This document shows, one piece after another, positions 24,149 through 31,566 of a stretch of DNA of 35,003 nucleotides (the first letter of the stretch is position 1; every line of letters begins with the position of its first letter). Source of the stretch: JBAWAP01 sp049589355 (lineage in GTDB: Bacteria; Chloroflexota; Anaerolineae; VGOG01). The stretch is taken from positions 1-35,003 of the forward strand of contig JBAWAP010000198.1 in the NCBI GenBank assembly GCA_049589355.1, written 5' to 3'. The notes beneath the pieces are model-generated. The model did not search any database. It saw only the letters and a list, made by a program, of their open reading frames with translations, and was not told the origin of the DNA. A program made the translations under genes and the position numbers.

Positions 24149-24571
24149 TCAGCCAGTCAGAAGCCTCTCGATCTCGTTCACCATACTTCTAGCTCTAGCC
24201 ATGGTATCCTCAGCATCCTCCCTTTTGTACTCCAGAGTGGGATCGCTTACTTCGCCATACTCGATGTCGGCGTACAGAGATCGTTCTCGCTTAGGATATA
24301 GTTCCGCTACCAAACTGGCGAATTCCTCGGCGAAAATCATTTCAGGGTAGAACTTCCGGAACTGGTTGAATTTCTCCCTGTGGGGCAGCGGCACCTTTCG
24401 TCCTTTGTTGGCGATTCCGGCTGAGCAAACGGCTTCAAAGGCATGGTAGCAATGAAAGACAGCACCTTCATAGAACCCTTTCTCCAACAGAGCCTCAGCC
24501 ATGGCCAGTTGGCGATGGGCTATCTTCAGATACACCTTCGCCTGACGCTTAAGTAAAGAGGTCTTCACCAT
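24149..24571 (-). CDS. HEPN-domain protein (toxin-like partner of MNT)
   Basis: All-helical protein of 140 residues with the HEPN look: a long N-terminal helix, GFYEGAVFHCYHAFEAVC (32-49) as the conserved second helix, a loop with PLPHREKFNQF, and C-terminal helices. In MNT-HEPN toxin-antitoxin pairs the HEPN protein is usually an RNase toxin or an AMPylation target. The RNase signature R-x4-6-H is not seen in the C-terminal helix where it is expected. The only such spacing is R58-H64, in the loop that in non-catalytic HEPN proteins is the GxxxPxTHxL loop. Its start overlaps the upstream nucleotidyltransferase by 23 bases. It may be a non-RNase variant. Confidence 0.85.
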   Translation of the reverse strand: MVKTSLLKRQAKVYLKIAHRQLAMAEALLEKGFYEGAVFHCYHAFEAVCSAGIANKGRKVPLPHREKFNQFRKFYPEMIFAEEFASLVAELYPKRERSLYADIEYGEVSDPTLEYKREDAEDTMARARSMVNEIERLLTG

Positions 24572-24953
24572 AGAGAAGAACCCCGTCTCTTCTCACTTCA
24601 TCGAACAGGGGCAGAAAATCTTTAAGCCTTTGAAATTGGGCTTTGTTGTACACGATGAAAGAAAACAGTTGCCCATAGTCCAAGAAAAGGCGGCCGAAGA
24701 CCCTCTTGGCCAGCTCTCGAGTGACCTCATGCACCGACCCCTGGGCTTGGTTGATTACAAGAAACAGATCAATATCGTCGTAGCCTCTATCTTTCCTGGC
24801 GAAGGAGCCAAAGAGGACAATGGACAGGATCTCTTGGCCGTACTCATCGTGCAGGAGCTTGATGGCCTCATCAATGGCGCGCACCCCAGCCTGGAAATCG
24901 CCGTTGCCTATCTCTGTCTTGAACTTGGCCCAACCGTCATGTTCGCTCGGCAT
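24549..24953 (-). CDS. Minimal nucleotidyltransferase (MNT-type)
   Basis: Small nucleotidyltransferase of 134 residues. The catalytic motif GSFARKDRGYDDIDL gives G49-S50 and the metal-binding D60 and D62. The third carboxylate is expected near LFLDYGQLFSFIV (about residues 89-101), where D92 is a candidate. Such proteins act as antitoxins that transfer AMP to a HEPN partner. ATG at 24951-24953 has GGAGGAG just upstream. The gene is first in a two-gene unit with the overlapping HEPN gene. The pair stands alone between a cell-wall gene and the URO-D gene, a common position for mobile toxin-antitoxin modules. Confidence 0.87.
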   Translation of the reverse strand: MPSEHDGWAKFKTEIGNGDFQAGVRAIDEAIKLLHDEYGQEILSIVLFGSFARKDRGYDDIDLFLVINQAQGSVHEVTRELAKRVFGRLFLDYGQLFSFIVYNKAQFQRLKDFLPLFDEVRRDGVLLYGEDLFT

Positions 24954-25250
24954 ATCCCTGCTCCTCCAAGGAAATCTGAGGAATGCCTACACATTCATTT
25001 TACATACAAACGGCATTCCTGTCAAAAGTCTACTCAAGCCCGAAATCAGAGAGACCTCTTTGATCGCCTTTCTAATCGAAAATCGGCAATCGGCAATCGA
25101 AAATCGCTGGAGACAACCCCGACTTAGGACTTCGGACTGAGGTTAGATGATAAATGTGACCAACGTTTCATGTGGCATCAGGGAGTAACAAGGTAATGAG
25201 CAGCAAGCGGACATCGTTACCGCGCTCGATTCGAACAACCCATCTTCCTG
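24954..25250. other. Gene-free spacer between the MNT gene and the PBP gene
   Basis: About 297 bases without a supportable gene. The left end holds the MNT ribosome site (complement of CTCCTCC near 24960). The middle holds a heptamer tandem repeat. I see no clear terminator for the penicillin-binding protein gene that ends at 25251. Confidence 0.6.
25074..25108. repeat. Tandem heptamer repeat (AATCGRM x5)
   Basis: Five adjacent 7-base units read AATCGAA, AATCGGC, AATCGGC, AATCGAA and AATCGCT. They lie in non-coding DNA upstream of the MNT gene. The period and the variation suggest a short slippage or interspersed element rather than a protein-binding array, but neither is proven. Confidence 0.8.
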
Positions 25251-28016
25251 CTAGCCAATGATGGTAGGCGTGGGGGTCACTGTGGGTGAGGGAGTAGATG
25301 TAGGTGTGTCCGTCGGCGTTGGTGTGGGAGTGAGTGTTGGTGTCGGAGTGAGCGTCGGCGTGGGGGTCTCCGTCGGCGTCGGGGTGGGGGTGATGGTGGG
25401 TGTCGGCGTCTCTGTTGGAGTAGGAGTCACGGTTGGTGTGAGGGTGGGGGTAGGCGTGGGATTGTTCACCATCACCTGCACCCGGCCCTCGACGGTGTGG
25501 CCCCGATGATCGAAGGCCACCACCCTCAGAGTGCGGAGGCCGTTCCCCACCCCCCTAGTGTCCCACTGGGTCAGGAGCCCATCCTCCACCATCGCCAGGT
25601 GGGGGCCGCTCACCCAGCCCCAGCCGATGGGATCAGGCCCTACGCCATACTGGACCTCGTAATGGTCGAAGTCGGGCATCCGGACGCGGCCTATCACAGG
25701 CACGATGCCCTCCACTACCTGCCCCTCGGAGGGCTGGAAGATAGCCACCTCCGTTGGCCCGGTGTGCAGTGGACAAAGGTCCCTCGGCGGCTGCTCGATG
25801 CCCTGCTCCTCGGCCCACCAGCGGTACTCCTCAGGATAGACCTCGAAGTACTTCTCTACGACAACGTTTTCCGGACAAAACCCCGTGGCCCGCTGGCCCG
25901 TCACCTCACAGATCCTGACCAATTGATGAAAGTCCTGGCTGGGATCGTTGGGCTCAGTGCCAGCCACGAAAATCTCCGTCCCCCGCCTGGGACAGACCTC
26001 GCTGGGCTTAGACCCTGAGAGAGTGCAGATCTCCGCCGTCACAATACCTGAGGGCCTGGCGAAATCGCGGGGCGGCGTGCCGGCCAGGACCTCTTCCATG
26101 AAATTGTGCCAGATGAGCCCGGCTCCCCTGCGGCCGGAGACATCCTCCATGGGGGAGTTGTCGCTGTTGCCCACCCAGACGCCGCACACTAGATCCGGGG
26201 TGTAGCCGATGGTCCAGGCGTCGCGCCAGTCGTCGGTGGTGCCTGTCTTGACGGCGGCGGGTCGGCTGAGCTTCAGCACGCTGTCTGGCCCAAAGGCCGG
26301 TGTGCGGGCCTGGTTGTCGGCCAGGATGTGGGTGATGAGGTAGGCATGTTGAGGAGAGATGACTTGCTCATGCCCCCCCTCAATCCCCCCCAACTTTGGG
26401 GGGGAAGTTTCAGCGATGATGCGGCCCTCGCCGTCCTCAACGCGCGCGATGACCACCGGCGGGACGCGCATTCCTCCATTGGCAAAGACGGCATAGGCAC
26501 CAACCATCTCGAACAAGGTCACGTCACCCCCGCCCAAGGTTAAGGACAGGCCATAATCGGGGCGATTGAGGGAGGTTATGCCCAAGCGGTAGGCCATGGC
26601 CAGCATGTCCGGCAGGCCCACAAATTGGAGGGCCTTCACCGCAGGGACGTTGTAGGAACTGCCCAGAGCCGTCCGCAGAAGCACTGGCCCATGGAACTTA
26701 TCGTCGTAGTTCTTGGGTTTGTAAGGTGGATTGACCCCGTCTGGGAACTCTGTTGGGACATCCCAGATGAGAGTGGCTGGCGTCCAGCCCTTCTCGAAGG
26801 CAGCTACGTAGGTAATGGGCTTGATAGAGGAGCCCGGCTGACGAAGTCGCAGAGCGACATTGACCTGACCGGCAATCTCCTCGTCGAAGAAATCCACGCT
26901 GCCCAACATAGCGAGGACCTCACCCGTGTCGGGCTTCAGGGCCACCAAAGCCGCGTTGGTGACGTGCTTCTCGGCGAGGGTCTGGACGTGCTCTTTTGCC
27001 GCCCGCTCGGCGATGGCTTGCAAGCGAGGGTCCAGGGTGGTGTATACCCTGAGTCCTCCCTTGTAGAGTGATTCGGCTCCATACTTTTGCTCCAGCAGTT
27101 GGCGCACGTACATCACGAAATGAGGAGCACGGATGGGAAAGCTCTGGGGAACGTACTCCAGCTCTTCGGCTTGGGCGGCCTCGGCCTGGGCTGGCGTGAT
27201 GTAGCCTGCCTCCACCATCAGTTGCAGCACCACGGCCTGACGGGCCTTGGCGTCATCAGGATTGGTGTAGGGGTCGTGGAGGGCTGGCGATTGAGGCAGG
27301 CCGGCCAGGAGGGCCGCCTCTGCTAAGCTTAATTGGTCTGCCTCTTTGCCGAAGTAGGTCTCGGCGGCGGCCTCGATGCCATAGGCCAGGTTGCCATAGA
27401 AGATCTCGTTGAGGTAAATCTCCAGGATGGTGTCTTTGGGGTAACGGCGGGTGATCTCGGCGGCCAGAATTGCCTCTTTGACTTTGCGCGAAAGAGTGCG
27501 CTGTGAGCGCTCTACCGGGGAAAGGAGGACGTTGCGGGCGACCTGTTGGGTGATCGTGCTGGCGCCTGAGACAATCTCCCTCTCATTGATAGCATACCAG
27601 ACGGCCCGAGCGACGCCCAGGGGGTCGAAACCGGGGTGTTGGTAGAAATGCCTGTCCTCGGTGGCTATGGTGGCTTGAATCAAGTAGGGTGAGATGCGCT
27701 CCAGGGGCACCTTGGTGCGTCTACCCCATTGGGGGTCAAACAGTTCGAAAAGGAGACCACCCTGGCGATCATAGATCTTGGTGCTTACGAAGTCCGCCGA
27801 CCGATCTCCCAGTTCATCTAGCGTGGGCAGGCTCAGGGCGATTTGGGCGTAGGCAATCAAGCCAGCCCCGAAGGTGACGAAGAAGAGAATCACGAAGACC
27901 ACCGATGCGGCAATGAAGGCTTTGACCAATGAAGGTATTGGCTGTCTGTTTCTCTTCGCTGTACCTGATTTTCTCATCGAATCGTTGACTTGGGTGGGTG
28001 GTTTCTGCATAAACAT
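25251..28016 (-). CDS. Class A penicillin-binding protein (PBP1A-like, bifunctional)
   Basis: Membrane-anchored peptidoglycan synthase of 921 residues with glycosyltransferase and transpeptidase activities. A basic N terminus and one membrane helix (about 32-57) precede the GT51 domain, where EDRHFYQHPGFD places the catalytic Glu at E120 and GASTITQQVARN spans 151-162. The transpeptidase domain has SxxK (S396-K399, in PGSSIKP), SxN (S454-N456) and KTGTT (590-594). Two C-terminal beta domains follow, then a Thr-Pro repeat tail of about 70 residues. An extra segment near 537-549 (SPPKLGGIEGGHE) is encoded by a C-run/G-run hairpin. The start is ATG at 28014-28016; the ATG two codons later is also possible. 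A good promoter lies at 28121-28148. Similar Thr-Pro tails are known from exported Chloroflexota proteins. Confidence 0.94.
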   Translation of the reverse strand: MFMQKPPTQVNDSMRKSGTAKRNRQPIPSLVKAFIAASVVFVILFFVTFGAGLIAYAQIALSLPTLDELGDRSADFVSTKIYDRQGGLLFELFDPQWGRRTKVPLERISPYLIQATIATEDRHFYQHPGFDPLGVARAVWYAINEREIVSGASTITQQVARNVLLSPVERSQRTLSRKVKEAILAAEITRRYPKDTILEIYLNEIFYGNLAYGIEAAAETYFGKEADQLSLAEAALLAGLPQSPALHDPYTNPDDAKARQAVVLQLMVEAGYITPAQAEAAQAEELEYVPQSFPIRAPHFVMYVRQLLEQKYGAESLYKGGLRVYTTLDPRLQAIAERAAKEHVQTLAEKHVTNAALVALKPDTGEVLAMLGSVDFFDEEIAGQVNVALRLRQPGSSIKPITYVAAFEKGWTPATLIWDVPTEFPDGVNPPYKPKNYDDKFHGPVLLRTALGSSYNVPAVKALQFVGLPDMLAMAYRLGITSLNRPDYGLSLTLGGGDVTLFEMVGAYAVFANGGMRVPPVVIARVEDGEGRIIAETSPPKLGGIEGGHEQVISPQHAYLITHILADNQARTPAFGPDSVLKLSRPAAVKTGTTDDWRDAWTIGYTPDLVCGVWVGNSDNSPMEDVSGRRGAGLIWHNFMEEVLAGTPPRDFARPSGIVTAEICTLSGSKPSEVCPRRGTEIFVAGTEPNDPSQDFHQLVRICEVTGQRATGFCPENVVVEKYFEVYPEEYRWWAEEQGIEQPPRDLCPLHTGPTEVAIFQPSEGQVVEGIVPVIGRVRMPDFDHYEVQYGVGPDPIGWGWVSGPHLAMVEDGLLTQWDTRGVGNGLRTLRVVAFDHRGHTVEGRVQVMVNNPTPTPTLTPTVTPTPTETPTPTITPTPTPTETPTPTLTPTPTLTPTPTPTDTPTSTPSPTVTPTPTIIG
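25255..25462 (-). repeat. Thr-Pro repeat tail coding region of the PBP
   Basis: Degenerate hexamer repeats read on the minus strand as TP-type pairs with periodic E, I, L, D, S or V substitutions (for example TPTETPTPTITPTPT). The strand is strongly G/T-rich on the plus side. The tail is extracytoplasmic and resembles a wall-spanning or glycosylated linker. Such tracts expand and contract easily. Confidence 0.9.
26385..26404. repeat. C7-AA / TT-G7 hairpin repeat inside the PBP gene
   Basis: Bases 26385-26393 (seven C, then AA) pair perfectly with 26396-26404 (TT, then seven G) around a CT loop. A flanking CCCCCCTCAAT lies to the left. It is in frame with the PBP and encodes SPPKLGGIEGG, between the transpeptidase motifs SxN and KTG. 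The core closely resembles the palindrome in galT. Confidence 0.8.
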
Positions 28017-28095
28017 TCTGCCTTGGTGGGCTGCTTTAAGGACGCATCACAAAGGTCAAATGTTCCCTCTAAACGGGGAAACGACGCCATTCATT

Positions 28096-28107
28096 ATTGG
28101 CGCCAAT
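28096..28107. promoter_or_regulatory. 12-bp palindrome, possible operator
   Basis: ATTGGCGCCAAT is a perfect palindrome lying 13 bases downstream of the -10 box of the PBP promoter, near or just after the expected transcription start. The position suits a repressor site, but no regulator is identified. Confidence 0.35.
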
Positions 28108-28120
28108 CTCCCCCGCCACT

Positions 28121-28148
28121 ATTATAGCTTCGTGACGTGGGTTGCCAA
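28121..28148 (-). promoter_or_regulatory. Sigma-70-type promoter for the PBP gene
   Basis: Read on the minus strand, TTGGCA (28143-28148) and TATAAT (28121-28126) are separated by 16 bases. The -10 box is a perfect consensus. The predicted transcript would start near 28114, leaving a leader of about 100 bases before the PBP start. Confidence 0.7.
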
Positions 28149-28152
28149 GTTC

Positions 28153-28353
28153 TTAAAAAACTCGATCCCGCGTAAGCGCACGCAGCAGGCGCGTCCGCAT
28201 GGCCTGATAGTCAGCGGCCAACCTCTCGCGCGGCGCGCCGACGATCTCCTTCGCCAGCGTCTCCAACGACTTTTCGGCCAGCGCTACAACCTGCGTTTCT
28301 TCGGCTGTCAACGTGCTGTCGTAGTCAATGATGATCTTCAGGTGTTTCCCCAT
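28153..28353 (-). CDS. Short HAD-like N-terminal fragment, 66 residues
   Basis: The N terminus KIIIDYDSTLTAEE matches HAD motif I (DxDxT) with D10, D12 and T14. Full HAD phosphatases have 200 or more residues with motifs II to IV, which are missing here, so this is likely a truncated gene or a small protein reusing the first strand and helices. ATG lies at 28351-28353. Just before the stop is a run of six T on the coding strand. Skipping one T would extend the frame by only about ten residues, so a simple frameshift does not restore a full protein. It follows recJ by 66 bases on the same strand. Confidence 0.5.
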   Translation of the reverse strand: MGKHLKIIIDYDSTLTAEETQVVALAEKSLETLAKEIVGAPRERLAADYQAMRTRLLRALTRDRVF

Positions 28354-28419
28354 TTTTTCTCTTGAGCGGCCAGGGGTACGCGATTGACAGTCGCTGCAAA
28401 CCAGGCCGGGAGGTTGGGA

Positions 28420-30732
28420 TCATATCAGGGTTTCCTTGTCAGCCCGGGCAAAGTGGGCACGATAGGCCGCCGTTTCTTCCAGCAATGCCCTCAGTTGAGC
28501 GGCTATCCGGGGCAGATCATCACTGGCCACGTGGTTGCCCTTTGCCAGTTGTGTCTCGTCACCTTCTTCATCGAGCACCACAAGGTGCCCCCGCGCCGCA
28601 AGCCAGGCGATACCCTGGCGCACGGTCGTCTCCCGCTGGGCAGTGGCCGCCGCCAGGGTGGAGATACTGGCTCGACCCTGATTGGAATTCAAAGCATACC
28701 TGGTCAGACCGACCAAACGCTTCAGGAACGTCTCGGCATGGTTCAGGCCGGGGTCTATCCCAAGCAGGTGGACCGTCGTCGGCGAGACCTTTTCCAGCAC
28801 TGTTCGTAACTCGGTAGGGCCCGGAGGAGTGGTCCAGATGATCAATACCCTTGATGGCTTCAATTCATACCGGTCCTGACCAGCGACTTCTGCCCTGGCC
28901 TCGGCTTCACTCCATACCTGTACGTCTCCCCGCACTCGCAGGCGTTCCAGCACTTTGCGAGGGCTGGGCTCCCGCCGATGGTCTACAATCTCGACGACCG
29001 GCCCCTCGACTACGCTTAAGACAGGCTCTTCGATCTGGCGAGTATCTACCCATTCCACTTGCACGTCCCGCTGCCCCCGGTAGTTGCTGGCCCGCACAAC
29101 GTAAGCCAGATCAAACCGTCCCTGAGGCAGCGGCCAGCCGGCCCCTTGCCACCAAATCACTCTCTGAGCCGTGCCTTCCTCGTCCTCCACGGTCAATTGA
29201 AGGTGCTCGCCGGTGCGGCCTACCGTGCTATGGCTGGTCAATGAAAGTCCTCTACTGACCAGAATCAGGGGCGGGTTGCCAGGCCCAAAAGGCGCCAGTC
29301 GCTCCAGGTTCTCGACCAGATCGAGGGACAGGTCGCCCAGTGACATATAGCCGTCTATCTGGAGGCTCGGTCGGAGGCCTTCGCCTATCGGGAGCATCTC
29401 CGACACGGTACGCGACAGGGCGCGGCGGAACTTTGGGATCCGCTCAGGATCAATGGTCAACCCGGCGGCCATCCGATGGCCGCCGAATTTTACCAGCATC
29501 TCCCGTTGGGCAGCGATGGCAGCCGTGATGTTGCAGCCCTCGATGGAACGGGCTGAGCCCTGGCCTAGTGCGTCGGGCGGGGTGGCGATGAGCATGGTCG
29601 GCCGGTGGTAGCGTTCGGCCAGGCGGCTGGCCACGATACCAATCACTCCGGCCGGCCAAGATGGATGGGACAGCACCAGTGCGCTGTGCTCCAAGAGCGA
29701 GGGATCGCGCTCGATTTGAGCCTGGGCCGCCTGAAAGACCTGGTTGCACAACAGCTTGCGTCGAGCATTCAGCCCCTCCAGCTCCGTGGCCAGGATGCGG
29801 GCGCGACCCAGATCGTGGGTCGTCAGAAGCTCCACGGCCACGTTGGCGTTGGCCAGTCGACCCAGGGCATTGAGTCGAGGTCCCAGAACAAAGCCGATGT
29901 GCTCTTCCGAGAGCCAGGCCGGGTCGAGTTCGGCGGTTTCCATCATGACCCGCAGGCCCAGTCGTTCGGTGTGGCGCAGTGCTTCGAGACCCCGCTGGAG
30001 CAGGTAGCGCGTGTCCCCGATCTGCACCGCGACGTCGGCCACAATCCCCAGGGCCACCAAGTCAAGATACTGCGCCGTGGCCCCCGGCCGGCTTGCCTGG
30101 TTGTGCAGCTCCTCCGCCAGCTTGTAGGCACATCCCACCCCCGGCAATTCACGCAGCGGATGCGTAGCCGCGAGCATTTTGGGGTTTACGATGGCGCGGG
30201 CTTCGGGCAGAGTGGAGGGCAGATCGTGGTGGTCGGTGATGACCACGTCCACGCCCTGCGCCTGGGTGTAGGCGATGGCCTGGTGCTCGGTGACGCCGGT
30301 GTCACACGTCAATACAATATGGACACCCTCCGCGATGAGACGCTTCAGCACGGGGAGGTTGAGACCGTGGGATTCGGTCTTGCGGACAGGGATGTGATAA
30401 GTGGCGACCGCCCCCAGGTCTTTCAGAGTAGAGACTAGAAGGGTCGTCGCTGTCTGCCCATCCACGTCAAAGTCGCCCCAGACACAGATGGGTTCTTTCT
30501 GTCGGATGGCTTTCTCCAGGCGATCTGCGGCTTCGGCCATATTCGGCAGATCAGATGGCGGAGCGGGCCGGTAGCAATCAGGATCGAGGAAGGCTCTGGC
30601 CGCTTCAAGATTGGTGAATCCGCGCCGGGCCAGGGTTTTCGCTAGCAGTGGATGCCCACCGATGGCGGTCTGCAGTTCCTGGGGTGCTTCAATGTCTTGT
30701 GGCTCAATCCATTCTTCATGCTTTTCTTCCAT
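28420..30732 (-). CDS. recJ: Single-stranded-DNA-specific exonuclease RecJ
   Basis: 5'-to-3' single-strand exonuclease of the DHH family, 770 residues. The DHH phosphoesterase motifs are all present: GDFDVDG with D87, D89 and D91; TCDTGVTEH with D144; and VITDHHD with D167-H168-H169. The DHHA1 domain contains GGHRMAAGLTI (about residues 426-436). An OB-fold domain with TVEDEEGTAQRVIWW follows. The C-terminal extension of about 200 residues is less conserved. A short inserted stretch PVLSVVEGPVVE near residue 570 is encoded by a dispersed-repeat-like motif at 29002-29025. The ATG at 30730-30732 lies 3 bases after the stop of the nuclease fragment, so recJ is expressed with the helicase-nuclease genes and may process the same DNA ends. 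Confidence 0.95.
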   Translation of the reverse strand: MEEKHEEWIEPQDIEAPQELQTAIGGHPLLAKTLARRGFTNLEAARAFLDPDCYRPAPPSDLPNMAEAADRLEKAIRQKEPICVWGDFDVDGQTATTLLVSTLKDLGAVATYHIPVRKTESHGLNLPVLKRLIAEGVHIVLTCDTGVTEHQAIAYTQAQGVDVVITDHHDLPSTLPEARAIVNPKMLAATHPLRELPGVGCAYKLAEELHNQASRPGATAQYLDLVALGIVADVAVQIGDTRYLLQRGLEALRHTERLGLRVMMETAELDPAWLSEEHIGFVLGPRLNALGRLANANVAVELLTTHDLGRARILATELEGLNARRKLLCNQVFQAAQAQIERDPSLLEHSALVLSHPSWPAGVIGIVASRLAERYHRPTMLIATPPDALGQGSARSIEGCNITAAIAAQREMLVKFGGHRMAAGLTIDPERIPKFRRALSRTVSEMLPIGEGLRPSLQIDGYMSLGDLSLDLVENLERLAPFGPGNPPLILVSRGLSLTSHSTVGRTGEHLQLTVEDEEGTAQRVIWWQGAGWPLPQGRFDLAYVVRASNYRGQRDVQVEWVDTRQIEEPVLSVVEGPVVEIVDHRREPSPRKVLERLRVRGDVQVWSEAEARAEVAGQDRYELKPSRVLIIWTTPPGPTELRTVLEKVSPTTVHLLGIDPGLNHAETFLKRLVGLTRYALNSNQGRASISTLAAATAQRETTVRQGIAWLAARGHLVVLDEEGDETQLAKGNHVASDDLPRIAAQLRALLEETAAYRAHFARADKETLI
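29002..29025 (-). repeat. Short dispersed-repeat-like motif inside recJ
   Basis: On the minus strand the segment contains CTTAAGCGTAGTCGAGGGG. It resembles a short motif (consensus like CTGAGCGTAGTCGAAGG) that I recall as scattered through genes and spacers in Chloroflexota and other environmental genomes. It is in frame and gives VLSVVEGP in a variable part of RecJ. Copy number outside this window cannot be judged here. Confidence 0.5.
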
Positions 30733-30735
30733 GTT

Positions 30736-31032
30736 TCAGTACTCGATCTCGGCAATTTGCTCAAGGTCAAGGGCGATCTCAAAGTCGTCACCCACTTCTG
30801 GCTCGCTTTCCACTTCGTCGAACGGGCCAGCCCTGACCCCGCGCCGACACAAGGAACGATAGGAGCAATAGCGACAGCGCCACTCCTGGGTGGTGAGGGG
30901 GAAGTCATCGTCTCCTAGGCTCTTGATCTCCTCGACAAACGAAGCCAGGTAATCGCTGTCCGCGTCGTACTGAGTTGCGTCGTAGGGAAAACGTTCGGGG
31001 TCTTCTGGAAAGTTGGCGAACCAGTAGACCAT
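30736..31032 (-). CDS. C-terminal part of a Cas4/AddB-like nuclease (three Fe-S cysteines), after an in-frame TAG
   Basis: A 98-residue fragment that continues in the same frame as the upstream nuclease, separated from it by a single TAG. It begins MVYWFANFPEDPERFPY and carries the cluster CRYCSYRSLC (C53, C56 and C62), the three C-terminal cysteines of the Fe-S site seen in AddB and Cas4 nucleases. An acidic tail follows. The ATG touches the TAG (TAGATG), so ribosomes ending on the first part could restart here. No independent ribosome site is obvious. The gene most likely was one reading frame of about 276 residues. Confidence 0.8.
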   Translation of the reverse strand: MVYWFANFPEDPERFPYDATQYDADSDYLASFVEEIKSLGDDDFPLTTQEWRCRYCSYRSLCRRGVRAGPFDEVESEPEVGDDFEIALDLEQIAEIEY

Positions 31033-31566
31033 CTATACCTGTTCTGGCTGAAACGGCTCGCCCTCGTTGAGATAGGAACCAGCCCGGACCAACAGATAAG
31101 GGTAAACTCTGGTCTGCAAGCGCGCGGCCAGCCATTTTCGCCGGGGTTGTTTGCGGGAGGTCTTCCAATCCAGGATAACTGCCCGCTGCCCAGGCCCTAC
31201 GGCAATGAGATCGTACTTGGCAACCAGGCGATGGCCACTCACCGGGGCAGACAGGACGACCTCAGGGTAACGCAACTCCGCTAGATCGGCGGGCGCGCTA
31301 TTCAGGTAGTTGTGCCACCAGCGGCCGAGGTCTTTGTCGGTCACCATACTTGACAATCGCTCCGGCGAGAGGCCCAGTATGTGCTGATGGACCAGGCGAT
31401 GGAAAGCCGCTCCTTGATGAAGCTGTCGCTCATGCTCCAAGGCAGGTTCCACTTCAACCGCAGGCCAGGCCAGGCGCAGCAGATAGCGCAGTTGGAAGCG
31501 TCGTGGGCAGTCTACATAGTCCTGGAGGCTGCCCTGGCTGAATTGAAAGTCAGTCGGCAGAGTCAT
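31033..31566 (-). CDS. PD-(D/E)XK nuclease, RecB/Cas4-like, N-terminal catalytic part
   Basis: A 177-residue polypeptide holding the catalytic core of a RecB-type nuclease. Visible are the N-terminal Fe-S cysteine C20 in YVDCPRRF, H56 in GAAFHRLVH, D119 in KYDL, D133-x-K135 in LDWKTS and the Q151-x3-Y155 motif in QTRVYPY. The protein stops at TAG 31033-31035 right after EPFQPEQV, where related proteins continue into the C-terminal Fe-S cysteines. Those are encoded immediately downstream in the same frame. The start overlaps the end of the UvrD gene by 17 bases. As part of a helicase-nuclease module it would trim DNA ends opened by the helicases. Without its partner fragment the Fe-S site is incomplete. 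Confidence 0.85.
   Translation of the reverse strand: MTLPTDFQFSQGSLQDYVDCPRRFQLRYLLRLAWPAVEVEPALEHERQLHQGAAFHRLVHQHILGLSPERLSSMVTDKDLGRWWHNYLNSAPADLAELRYPEVVLSAPVSGHRLVAKYDLIAVGPGQRAVILDWKTSRKQPRRKWLAARLQTRVYPYLLVRAGSYLNEGEPFQPEQV

Noticed and set aside
25258..25509. A Val/Gly repeat protein on the plus strand (VGVGVSVGVGV).
   Set aside because: It is the complement of the Thr-Pro tail of the PBP, and only the minus-strand frame joins a conserved protein.
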